Origin: Amphiura filiformis
Lineage: Eukaryota > Echinodermata > Ophiuroidea > Amphilepidida > Amphiuridae
Direction of reading: 5' to 3'
Length of the DNA stretch: 64,000 bases
NCBI RefSeq assembly: GCF_039555335.1
Contig: NC_092628.1
Coordinates: forward strand, 76,572,713-76,636,712
Shown: positions 19,053-31,700 of the stretch, piece by piece
How the letters are laid out: every line of letters begins with the position of its first letter
How positions within the stretch are numbered: position 1 is the first letter of the stretch
Made by a program: the position numbers and the translations under genes
The notes under the pieces: model-generated
Databases searched by the model: none
What the model was told of the DNA's origin: nothing
Seen by the model: the letters and a program-made list of their open reading frames with translations, nothing else

Positions 19053-20906
19053 CCTGAGGATAGCTCTCCCAGCCCGATTCTGAAGACGTGCTATCCTGTT
19101 CTGTAGTGTATAATTGCAGTTACCCCATACATTGTCACAATAACTGAGTCTGGGAATCACAAGAGCTTTATAAACTGTGTTTAAATTGTCAGCTGAAAGC
19201 CACTCTCTAATTCTATATAGGAGGACAATATATTTTGAAACATTACAACAAATTTGATTTATGTGAGGCTCTCAGCACATTTTTTGATCCAGAGTGAGGC
19301 CTAAGTATTTACATTTATTTACAGTTTCCAAGACATCATTATTCAAAAATAAACTAAGATCATCAGATTTACTAATATTACGACTTGAGCAAAAGAGCAT
19401 GGCTTTGGTCTTTTTTGCATTTAGAGTGAGTTTATTTCTTTCCATCCACAATGCAATTTGAGAAAGGTCAGAATTGAGATGATCATTAATGTTGTGAACA
19501 TCTTTGGAAGCGAAAAATATGACAGTGTCATCAGCATAAAGGTTGATTTTTGTTTCCTTAGAAACAACCAGGGGGAGGTCATTAATATACATTGTGAAAT
19601 GGAGAGGGCCAAGTATTGATCCTTGAGGCACCCCATACTGGACTATTTCAAATTCAGAAACAACATTTCCAACTTTTGTGGCTTGCTTTCTATCATACAA
19701 ATATGAACTAAACCAATCCAGCTCCAGACCTGCAATTCCGAAAGATTTGAGTTTGTGAAGCAGAATAGAATGGCTGACTGTGTCGAAGGCCTTCTTGAGA
19801 TCAATAAAAATGCCTCCTACAAGATGACCGGCATCCATGTTTGTAAGGATGTAGTCAGAAACCTCAACTAAGGTGGTGAGTGTGGAATGTTTGGGTCTAA
19901 ATCCAGATTGGTTTGAAGAAAGAAGGTTGTTTTCACTCAAGTAAGAATAAAGTTGATTATGGATCGGTCTCTCAAAAATCTTCATGACAACAGGAAGGAC
20001 GGATATTGGGCGGTAGTTATTTACCTCAGATCTAGAACCCTCTTTAAAAAGAGGAGTAACTCTATTAGTTTTCCAAGGATGTGGAACCTGTCCCATAGAA
20101 AGACTAGAGTTAAACAAGTGAGTCAAAGGAGGTTTCAGGGGACCAGCCCCTGCTTTAAACAGACGACTACTCACACCATCTAAACCAGTCGCCTTCCTGT
20201 CATCTAAAGTTTGAAGAGATTTAAAAACCTGATCATTTGTAATTTTGACAAATTTGAAATTACAAGAACATGTATCAGATTGTTGAAAATCATTTGATGA
20301 ACCAAACTTTTTGGCGAGATTTTCTCCTACAGTGGAGAAAAAATTATTTAAAGTGTTTGCAACCATAAGCTTGTCATTTATTATGCCATTCTCTGTTTTT
20401 AAAGATGTAATATCACTATGACACTTGCCAGGTAAAACAGATTTCAAAGTCTGCCACAATCTACGAGGATCACTTTTGTTTTCATTGATTTGCTGGTGGA
20501 GGTCTTTGGCCTTTAACTTATTGCGCAAATTATTGACTCTATTTCGCAATAGTTTTGATTTGACACAGTCTGCATCTAATTTGGTCTTCTCTGCAATTTC
20601 ACGGGACGTTTGGCTCTGACGTCACAAATCAAGATATTCATCAGTGATCCACCTAGGCTGTTGATTTGAGACTTTGATCTTTTTTGTTGGAACATGTTTA
20701 TCACAAAATGGCAAAAAAAGCTTTAAGAACAAATCCCATCCATGATCAGGTGAGCTGGCACTGTAAACTTCATCCCAATTAATATTGAAAAGATTATCGA
20801 CAAATGAATTCTCGTCAAACTGACGAAAAGAGCGGGCTTCAATGATTTTTGGATCACGTTTTGTTGGAAGAAACCTCAGATCGTCCTGATCTTCAGTCGT
20901 AGTCAT
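19053..20906 (-). pseudogene. L2/CR1-group LINE, 5'-truncated, one stop and a SINE insertion
   Basis: The minus strand encodes the post-endonuclease spacer (20622-20906), then a 425-codon reverse-transcriptase frame (20549-19272). The frame has RPISVLPVV, FIDLKKAFDTVSH, VPQGSILGP and the catalytic YADD. A TGA at about 19272 ends it, but the frame continues cleanly after it (HINQICCNVSKYIVLLYRI to RAGRAILR), so one nonsense change separates the two parts. A SINE then interrupts the element at about 19052. The 5' end is lost at 20906, against an opposite-strand LINE. Confidence 0.8.
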
Positions 20907-21690
20907 TCCGATGCAGCAAACTACAGACCAATCTCCCTCACATCAGTCTTACGCAATTTTTGTGAACACATTGTACACTGTGCTGTAATTCGCCATCTCA
21001 ATACCTGTAAAATCTTATCCGATGCACAACATGGATTCCGACAGCGTAGATCCTGTGAGACTCAACTTGACTAATCGTCACCTTGGATGACCTGACAAAA
21101 GGATTGGACAACAAATCCCAGACTGATGTGATTCTTCTTGACTACAAGAAAGCATTTGACAAGGTATCGCATTGTCACCTTTTGAAGAAAATTGAACACT
21201 ATGGCGTCCACGGCAGTACCCTTAACTGGATCAGGGACTTTCTTGTCATGAAATACCAGCCACTGCAGTCAGAAAGTTAAGGAAGCAGCGTACACAACCT
21301 CCATAAGACCTACTGTGGAGTACGCAGCATGAGACACCCCCCCCCGCACACACCTAAATGCTCCGTCATCTCAATTGGACCAATGTCCAGGATCGACGTC
21401 TGCATAGTCACCTTCTCATGATGTTCAAGATTCGTTTCGACCTGGATGACATCACACGAAACCACTACCGTACCTCACCCATCATTCTTCATCCACCAGA
21501 GGCCATTCATCTAGCATCATGCAACCTTCACCAATACAAACTCTTCAGTGGGGTTTGCTAACTCCTATTTCTTAATACGTACCATCCGTGACTGGAATAA
21601 TCTCCTAATGGATCCAGCGGAGTACCAATCTCTCAACAGCTTCAAGACCATGTTGAGGGATTGTCCACTGAAGTAGTCTCATCACCAGCC
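20904..21690 (+). pseudogene. CR1-type LINE fragment, internally deleted
   Basis: Encodes NYRPISLTSVLRNFCEHIV, DAQHGFRQRRSCETQL, then VILLDYKKAFDKVSHCHLLK and NWIRDFLV. It jumps to the C-terminal TTSIRPTVEYAA block and ends near RDWNNLLMDPAEYQSLNSFK. Several stops and frame changes are present and the YADD region is deleted. It resembles the RT of the LINE at 1014. Confidence 0.75.
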
Positions 21691-21782
21691 TCGCATAACT
21701 GATTTTGCACCTGTCGTATTTTTCATATTATTGCTCTGACTGAAGGACGGAAGGAAGAACGGAAGGAAGGGCGCTATTCAGT

Positions 21783-21904
21783 ACGATATAGATTGAATAT
21801 TAGAGAGGCCGGGTTGGCCAATTCTGCTGCTTGTTTGACCTTGACGATATAGATTGAATATTAGAGAGGCCGGGTTGGCCAATTCTGCTGCTTGTTTGAC
21901 CTTG
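21783..21904. repeat. 61-bp perfect tandem duplication
   Basis: Two exact 61-bp units starting ACGATATAGATTG, each containing GGCCGGGTTGGCC, lie ~330 bp upstream of the transporter start codon. A short CGGAAGGAAG-rich run precedes them. Confidence 0.85.
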
Positions 21905-22236
21905 ACTCAATTGTAGCACGAACATTGATTAATCTGAGTGCAGTACTAGTATGATAGGACACCTTTACCCTTTAGGGGATTTTTATTAATTTTACGTTTA
22001 TTCAAAGTCAACTGTATATGCCACAATAATTATCTGCACTAAAAATCATGTATATAATTTGTGTAGTCATGCGTCAATATCTATCATTAAACCGGCAAGC
22101 ACAAGTTCACGTTCCATTCGAAACCAGCGACCCTTAGTCTTCGCATGTATGCGTCTGTCCTTGCGAATACAAAATTATACTGAGTTGTATTGTACAGTTA
22201 GTTTGGTAATATATCTGTGACAAAGTAGTCGTCAAA
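21905..22236 (+). promoter_or_regulatory. Probable promoter / 5' UTR region of the SLC1 transporter
   Basis: Lies between the tandem repeat and the ATG at 22237. No TATA box or defined start site could be assigned; the role follows only from position. Confidence 0.3.
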
Positions 22237-22730
22237 ATGGCAGATTATGACGATCTTCAATATCAAGGCATATCATCAGATAATTCAAAACGTTCGACAA
22301 GGATTCTTTCTGGTGTTAAGAAGTTTTGCAAGGCAAATCTGTTGGTAATTTTACTATTGACTTCTTTGAAACTTGGCATTATCATCGGGTTTGCAGTGAA
22401 ATTCGGAAGCAACAGGGACTTTTCCAAAAAAGATGTTGAGTACATCAGTTTTCCAGGAACACTGTTTTTGAATGCATTGAAAATGGTGATTGTTCCTCTC
22501 ATTACTACCAGTTTGATCTCGGGCATGGCCTCTCTGGATAAAAATGCTTACGGTAAGCTAGGAGGAAAAGCAGTTCTGTACTACATGACCACTACCTTCA
22601 TTGCTGTTATTTTGGGGATCATTGTAGTGACATCTATCCAGCCTGGAAGGGGTGCAGACAAAGATGCCATTCAGCGCGAAGGCAGTTCTCAGCAAGTGAA
22701 TACGGCAGATGCATTCTTAGATCTCCTAAG
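22237..22730 (+). CDS. SLC1A: SLC1 transporter exon 1 (residues 1-165)
   Basis: Encodes the cytosolic N-terminus and TM1-TM3, including [20 protein letters not shown]. Donor CTAAG|GTAAGA leaves two bases of Arg165. There is no cleavable signal peptide; TM1 acts as anchor. Confidence 0.93.
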
Positions 22731-25700
22731 GTAAGACATTGTTCAAAATGTTCCAAATGATGTTCAGAGGTTGTTTGGTACGATGCGGGGAAACAGTTAT
22801 GTATATTATGGGGGCAAGAAATCCAATTACTTCACTGATTCAAGACAAGTGGCTCATAATTCTAGCGGTACCTCTTTTCTTATCAAAAAAAACGTACCGC
22901 TTGTCTTAAGTCACTGAAATTCCAGTGTAGTAACTGGATTCCTTGCCCCTATAACATACATAACTTTTGTTACCAGTGTGTTATTATTTTTTTGAGAAAA
23001 ATGCAAAAATAGTCACAAATTTATCGAGGGGTGTAGTACCACCTTGAACAACTTGCTAACAATGTTCAAGTAATAAGCCGCTTCCCTTGTTTTCTAACAT
23101 AGATAGACTGAAAAAACAATTTCGATGTACAAGTGAAATCGCAATTTCTAACCAAATAACTAAATGATACTGCCTCAATAGTGAACATGTAAAGGCCATT
23201 CAGTGATTAGCTCATCCGGACGATCGTAAAAATCATCAAAATTCAGATTTTGGTACATTTGTCAAAGTGTCATAGATGTACTAGAATAGCCTGCTAGTGG
23301 TTCAGCCAAAAGCCGTGTATTTAAGACAAAATAAGAACTTTTATAATATACTGACAGTAGGCTACATGTATATAAATTAGCTACATGTATTTGAATGGCT
23401 TAAATTTCGTAAATACTGATGTTTTCTCCGTATTTTGCCAAATTTTTAATTTCAAAAATACCAAATGACAATTGGAATGATTTATCCTTCACTTTTAAGT
23501 AATTTATAAACAATTTAATTTTTTTTACACTTGCGCTGGGATCACTGAATGGGTCTTTAATTGGCACAGTAACAAGTCAAGTCAAGTCAAGTCAAGTCAA
23601 GTTAAACTTTATTAATCCATTTCTGGAAATTACATGCACATATGAGATCATAAAACTACATTAAATAGAGAACAAGCATTATACAAAAACAGTTATTATA
23701 AGCAAAATGTAATTCAAGGGTACTCCCTAGAAATGGAATGAAAACATAAATTAACGACGGTACTTCAAGTTATGATAAAAAATAGCTTGAGGAACAAATG
23801 AGTTCAGGTACCTGTCTGTATTTGCACGCGGCAGTTGCATACGACCAGATTTTGAGTTATGGTGATATGACAAGCGATGGTGGAGTGGATGTTGGGGATC
23901 CTCCATCACATCGGTGAGCTTTTTCAACAAAAGATCAGTATACACTGTCTCGAAAGCCTGTCGTGGTGAGCCTATGATTCTACTAGCTTCTTTAATTACC
24001 CTTTCCACCCTCTGTCTGTCCCCTATGGTAATGTTCCCTCCCCAACAAAGTAAACAATATCGCCAAACACTTGCTACAACTGAATCATAAAACAAAGCGA
24101 GAATACGAGAATTAACATGAAAGAAATTCAGTTTCCTGAAACAATACATGCGAGAGTTCAGTTTTTAACCATGTGATCAACATGTTTATGCCAGTTCAGC
24201 TTGTCATCTATCATGATGCCAAGGTACTTGTATGATGACACACGCTCTACGTTACCTCCTTTTAAGACAACGGGACCTGGAGAACGACTTTTAGAGGTTC
24301 TAAAGTCAACAACCATTTCCTTTGTTTTGGAGACATTTAGCTCTAAGTAGTTGGCATCACAGTAGTTGACAAACCGAACAAGCTGTTGTTGGTAAACAGT
24401 ATCATCATCATCGGCAATTAGCCCAATCATGGCACTATCGTCCGCAAATTTAATAACAGGACATGCAGGGTCATTCGATCTAAAATCGGACGTGTAAATA
24501 GTGAATAAGAATGGTGCTAAAACTGTACCCTGGGGGGCACCAGTATTAGATGTAAGCATATGAGACAATGTACCGTTGGACGTAAGTCTGACATATTGAG
24601 AACGATTGGTTAAGTAATTTAAAATCCAGGCCATGAAAGAACTGAAAATAACATGAAATATGCATAGCACTAATACAATGTCCCTGATAAATCACTGAAA
24701 GCAGTGAACCAGACACTGCATACAAGTCATATAGAATAGAATACTGAATTAATTTGAATTAAATTTTCTTAGCCACCTTAGCATTATACATTAAAAGGTC
24801 AAAATTGATAATTGCAGTTTTCCTCAAACGCAAAATCTGCACGGGAAGATTTCTGTTCAGCAAAAGGACATATATACGAAATGTATTAGCCTGAAAAAGG
24901 CAAAGACACGTAGACTATAATAGATCTATTTATAGTAGGCATATATGCAATTTTTGCAAGTACTCAAAAAGCGTCTAATTCTACAATAACATGGTTAATG
25001 GTAACATTGGAATTATTGCTGAACCGTCATGACTATGAAATGGTCTCAGCCTATATTACTTACGAACTTACTTACTCAGCAACCCAAATGGACATAATCT
25101 CGAAATGCCAAGAGGGTATGACACCCAAGTGGTGTCAAATGAAAGATGAAAAAGTAAAAAATACATCGGGGGCGACACTCCTCAAGACATGTAAGACTCG
25201 GGCCAGTATTCATATTTTGGGTCCTTTTCAGTATAAACACCGTCACTGCAAGAAATATTGTTTTGTGATGTAGTTTGCTACCAAAGTGAGACCATGAACG
25301 TCTATCCCCAAATACTTTTGGCGCGCGGGTAAAATCCTGGCAGTATGTCATGCATGCCAAAGTATTGTGCAATATGCCTGTACAGTGCTACAGCAAGATT
25401 ATAATATAATTTATAATGTGTGACGGTTAGATCAAAGTTTTGGTTACATTATGCGAGAATTCATGCTAGAGTAGGCCTATCGCACAATATGCCTGTACAG
25501 TTTTGCAATACCAAAAAGGTGAGTGAGTATATGGTCAATTCCAGCGAAAGCGGGACAAAATTCTCTCTATGTTAACTTTCCACTTTAAAGTGTCATTAAT
25601 AAAGGAAATCACATTATTGATGGAGCATATCATGTCACGTCCAATGTGCTCTCTTTGTGCATATTAGCAAGTCATACCAGGGGACAAGTTATGATAGCTT

Positions 25701-28641
25701 AAATGAATTGGCGTTACCCACGAATTCAAAGATAAAGCACCATATATGTCATTGAATGTCCTTCAATCAAAATGAAATTATTACCGTTAGAAAGACGTTT
25801 GCATGATCTCTCATCATATGTAAAACGATTGAATTCCACCAAAGTTTGTGGACTCTAGAGGCCATTAAGTCAATTTGGCTAATAATTTTGTTCATAGGGC
25901 CTGCACTTTGGCTCGTTTTTTGCAGGTTTACATGGTCCAATAATCACAAGATGACTGACATGTGGTAACAAAGGAAGCAGTCACTGCAATTTGATTATGT
26001 CCCATATGATTGGCCATTCAAGACACCCCTGTGAATATACTATAGCGGCCTTTTCAAAATATAATACCTGTTTGCTTGACTGCATTGACAATACCCGGGA
26101 ACAATACACACAGTATATGCATTGGACAAACTTTTTACAATAAGCATGATAAGTGATGATGTGACCTCCAGATTTATACATCGTTCGTCTCGCACACTGA
26201 CGACATTTGATTGAATGGACTGCGCCGTGATTACGGTGAAGGACACCGGTTCAAATCCTTTGTTTGGAGCCAATCGATAAAAGCATGCAGGGCCTCTATA
26301 CCCTATACCCATGTACAGTTTATCCCTTACATAACCTATGTCTTGAATACGCTGGTAAAGTTATGTAATAATCGGATTAATACTATATAGCAGTAGGTAA
26401 AAACAAGTTTTGAATAATCCGCGCTACAAAGTCCCATTCAGTGATCCCAGCGAAAGTGAAAAAAAAATCAAATTGTTACGTGTATAAATTTTTTAATGAA
26501 AAACAAATGGCAAAAAAAAACAACAGGAAAACGACGGTATTGACGAAGTTGAAGCCCCATTCAAATACATGTAGCTAATTTATATACTGTCAGTACCGGT
26601 ATATAAATTACAGACTCACGTAAATGCATTATTTTTTTTGTCTTAGACACACGGCTTTCGGCTGAACCACTACACTAGCAAGCTATGTTAGCACATCTAT
26701 GACAATGACGAAACGTACAAAATCAGCCATAGGCCTTTTATGACCTTTGACATTCTTTTGTGGCGAGTGACATGGTCTTTCAATTCACGCCGAGTGTCCT
26801 TGACAGGTTCGACTATGCTTCAGTGGTCATGAAAGAATTCAAAAGATAACCTCTGCCCCAATAATCCCAGGCAATTATCTGAAACTGCTCCTCGGATCAT
26901 AAGAACTCAGTCCTCAAATGATAGTCATAATAATGTCCAAAATATAAAAATTACTGACTATCATTGAAGACTGAGTTCCGCAGTCTAGTATCCAAAATCT
27001 GAATTTTGATGATTTTTACGATCGTCGGGATGAAAAAAATAATCAAAAAAATCACTGAATGGGCCTTTAGTTCCCTACTCTCCTTACCCTGGCAATATAA
27101 ATCAAAGAAAAATAAAGAAAAAAATAAATAAAACAAGAAAAGAAAAAAAAAAGACAAAGAAAACGCATTCTGAATACGAAGAATGTCTTTCTGATATCAA
27201 ATAAATTTCATTGTTTGGAATTCACGATATAATACAAATTTTATGACAAATTATTAAAATGTGATATTTTTCACATTTTTGATATAGAACAGTCTTCGAA
27301 GTAAATTATATAAATCTAATGACATATTCTTAAAGTGTATGTAGCAGGGAGGAAAAGCCGACGGTCAATTGAAAATTTTGACCTAATACGAAAGGTCAAA
27401 ATTTTCAATTGATCGTCGGCTTTTCATCCCACCTACATAGGCCTACACTTTAAGTATAAATCATCAGATTTATGAAGTTTACTTCAAGTACTGTTAAATA
27501 TCAAAAATATCAATTTTAATGATTTGCCATAAAATGTGTATTAAATTGCGAATTTCAAAAATCAAAATTATTTGATATCAGAATGACATTCTTCGTATTC
27601 AGAATGCAATTCGATATGTCTGATGTGCTCTAATGTCCCACAATAAATACTGTCCAAACGTTCATACCCCAGCCCTTAACAAAAGAAAAACAAATTTATT
27701 CCAATTAAAATTCTACCAGGGTTCGAACCCACAACCTTTTATTTAACAGTCGAGATCGAATACCACTACGCTGTGAGTGCTTCTGCCAGAAATGCGTTTG
27801 TTCATCATACTTATTGATTACGGAATAAATCGCAAACACACGATATATATATATATTACTTGTCTATTACTGTCTGTTCAATTAGCTTAGATTCTTGAAT
27901 TTTTAAGATATTTGAAAAAATAAAAAATTGTGGCCAAAGTCATCAAAGAAAAGTGTTAGCACAGCCTCAGACCTAACGTGATTTATACTTTTCAAATTCC
28001 AAAGTTCAATTTAAAACCCCGTTTCTTTTCAATTTTGCCTCATTTTAGGCAGTTACTTGGGTCCACCAAAAGGGTTCGCGACCTTTTTACAAATCGAGTG
28101 GGACGGTCCATTCTCAACTTAGGGCATAGACCCTATCCAATTTAGCAAAACAATCTGTCCACCAATCTGTCCTGCCATTTCAATTGTTATACCGTTCCGG
28201 TTATTGGACAGGTTCTATAGGTGATGATGGTCCACCGGTTTTTGTTACACGAAATTATACATGGCGCGATTACGTTTTATGCATAACATTATTCTGAGCA
28301 TTATTTGTTTCCTAAACAATGACATTAAAATTATGAATTTCGTTCTTATTTCAACTGGTTTACAATGTTATTGTAAATTGAGTTTTGTTTAATACCCTTC
28401 CCAAGAATATCAGCATTCGCTTGACATTTTCAGATAAAGTGACTTTACAAGGATTGTTTTTTGTAACCTGATTGTTTTAAATAATATTTTCTTGTACAAC
28501 AGTTTTTTGTTTCACAGTTTTTTCAGTTTGTATTCAACAAACAAAACGAAATAACAAATTGAAAATAAATGTGTAGTTTTATAATTAATAGGCCTATAAG
28601 CCTACACCTTCTCAGACCCATTCTCAGACCCATTCGCATAA

Positions 28642-28740
<99 letters not shown>

Positions 28741-31700
28741 ATACGCAAGGAATGTATTTATATAAGCTGGGCCTATTTTAGAAAACCTTAGTTCATAATA
28801 ACGTGTTTCAACAGTAGGGTTTCAACACAAATTAGGCATACTGGCTAATATTTTGCTGGACAATATTTCCTGATGCGGATGGTCGAATAAATATACTATC
28901 TCTCCGCATTGTGACATCCGTCCCCATTGCTCTAAATGGATTGATTCAAACAAGTTTATGGTACCCGACGTTCTACGGCTTTTTATCAAAATATCGCGGG
29001 AAAAGACCAAAATTGAAAGGAAATGGGGTTTTAAATTGAACTTTAGAATTTGAAAAGTATAGAAGTATAGAAGAGGTAAGGCGTCAGAATTTGGTACACG
29101 AGCGCTTCGAACTTTAAATCGGAAGGTGGTGAGTTCAAGCCTCATCACGGTCACATTAATTTATAAACCAAATATTGTTCGAACTTTTCATATTTGTTTT
29201 TCTTTTATTGTTTCTTTTTCTTTGTCTTTTTTTCTTGTTTTATTTAATTTTTTCTTTATTTTTTTTTGTTTCTTTTTGCCAGGGTAAGGAGTGGAGGGTA
29301 CTAACGGCCCATTTAGTGATTTTTCATCTGGACGATCGTAAAAATCATCAAAATTCAGATTTTGTACAATGATATAGTCAGTAATAATCTTTTGATCATG
29401 ACTATCATCATCCGAAGAGCATTTTCAGACAATTGCTTGGGATTGTTGGGGCAGAGGTTATCTTTTGAATTCTTTCATGACCGCTGAAGCAGAGTCAAAC
29501 CTGTCAAGGACACTCGGCGTGAATTGAACTGATTTAATTTATATACTGACAGTATATATAAATTAGCTACATGTAGGCCTATTTGAATGGGGCTTCAACT
29601 TCGTCGATACTGCCGTTTTCTTGGGTTTTTTGCCATTTTTTTCATTAAAAAATTTTTATAAAAGTAACAATTTGATTTTTTTTTTCACTTTCGGGATCAC
29701 TGAATGGGGCTTTGCAACGCGATATATTCAAAACTTGTATTCACCTACTGTTATAGCATTAATCTAATTATTACACAACTTCGCCAGCGTATTCAAGACA
29801 TCCAATGCAAATAATCACCTAGATTATGACGTTCATACCGTAAATATGGCGGAGTACTCAAATTCATTCAACAAAAGCATGATTACAAGCTATTGCAATC
29901 TACCGCGACAGCTCGTCTCACACACATAACAAATGCACTATAGGATCAAATAGGTTGACGACAACGTTTGATTGAATGCACTGCATTGCACCATGATTAC
30001 GGTGAAGGACACCACCGCCAACTCCCCCTGAACAATAGAGCTCCCGAAACAGAAAAGATGAAACGAGGGTTTGTATGGAGCTAATCAATAATTTCACGCA
30101 CATCCTCTATTATTGCCCAATTATTGCCCGGGATGATTGCACACTGTAAAAGAGCTATTGTTATAATGTTTGATGAAATCGTGTTTAACTATTTGCTTAA
30201 GAAAGGCACAATACAGATAAAGCAGACAGATTTACTACATGTGGTACATGTATATACATATAGGGAATGTGTTCGAGTATTACCAGGGGGCTGACACTCA
30301 CCTCATTTGCATGGCAAAATTACCTGTCTCCTCTGCAGCCAATTTGTTTTCGCTCCATCGAAATCAAGCTGGTCACGGAGGAGACTACCTTCCTTTGTGT
30401 TTGTTCATTTGTGTATGGAGAGCCTTTCTTGGAGTCCATGACTTAGGCTACTACGCTCTCAGCTAGAGTCCGACGCTGCATTGTACTAGAAATACCTTTT
30501 CTGTGAAATCGCTATAGAGCCAATCGGAACACGTATTCAATTTATAAATATAGCATTAAATTAGTATCACATAGTGGCCTCCGTGCAGTGGAAAACCTTA
30601 ATTCTTTCATCAAAAAGAAATGAAAATGACCAAAAAAACTGGATCCACCTGTACGCCTATAAAATGGGCACAGAAATTTGTCTCAAATATGAATGAATTT
30701 TAAGAAACATACGGGATATGATGAACCAATGACCTGACGCCATGATAGCAGGATCTATTAGTTGTTTTATATACAATGCATATACCGTGTTGTCATAATA
30801 CCAATATTTGGCATAATATATAACGACTAATATTTAGTATTGTAAATATGCAGTTCATATGCACAAACGAACACTGATCTTTATGATATTCAGGTTGTTG
30901 TACATCTCATATAACATGTCATATAGGAGGTCATATGTGTTGACCTTCTCCTATTGTATTTGTTCATCTGTGTATGGAGAGGATTAGCGCCATTAAACGC
31001 CATTAAAACTCCATCAGTATTAGGGCGTAGTTCAGTGAACTCACCAGATTGCTATTCCAAGTACTTTGATAAATACAGATAATATGTATTGATGGGTCGA
31101 GGCGATTGCATTGAAAACCTAATACATTATTCATAACAGTTACGTAATCAATCGATAGTGCGGACACTTTTCATTTGCAAACCACCAAAATTCGTGATCT
31201 TTTAGCGTTGGAAAAGAAGCCACGTGAATAGAGTGCCCTCTCAAGAATATCAACTCTCTGGTATTACCTAATTATAATAGGGGCGTATCCAAAAATGAAT
31301 TCACACCCCTTTCAAATGTCGAGCCAAAGTGCAGGCCCTATGACCCGCGTATCAAAAATAAAATGATCGTTCTGAAAAATGTTAAGTGAATATGCCATAA
31401 ATGACTATATCATGAAACGAAGTTTCGTTCTATAATTCAGAAGTCCAAGTGATTATTTTATGCAAATACGTTTTACCCATAAAATTCCATAAAATCAAAT
31501 TTGACGTTACCCACGTATCAACTGTTACCCACGAGTCCAGCAAATATAATTGCCATAACTTAAATTAACATTTAATGACTTTGGACACTGAATTTAGTTT
31601 GACAAGCGCTTAAAATTGTAAATCGTAAAAATACTTTCACCGCTTTAAAAAAGAATCTACGACGGTTTAAACTTTTGTTACCCACGAATCCCGAATAGAT

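Larger units (their letters stand above)
16732..19206. repeat. Tandem duplication, copy B (~2.48 kb)
   Basis: Direct repeat of 14254-16731 at an offset of 2478 bp. After 19206 the sequence runs on into the parent LINE, so the right edge is the ancestral one. A few indels (for example in the SINE near 18725) distinguish the copies. Confidence 0.85.
25980..28045 (-). repeat. Left arm of a large inverted duplication
   Basis: Blocks here recur inverted at 28985-30120: GATTACGGTGAAGGACACC, GAAGCCCCATTCAAATACATG, the purine tract with GACAAAGAAAA, a tRNA-like head (27700-27790) and CAATTTAAAACCCC. A separate foldback element (27165-27680) interrupts the arm. Confidence 0.7.
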
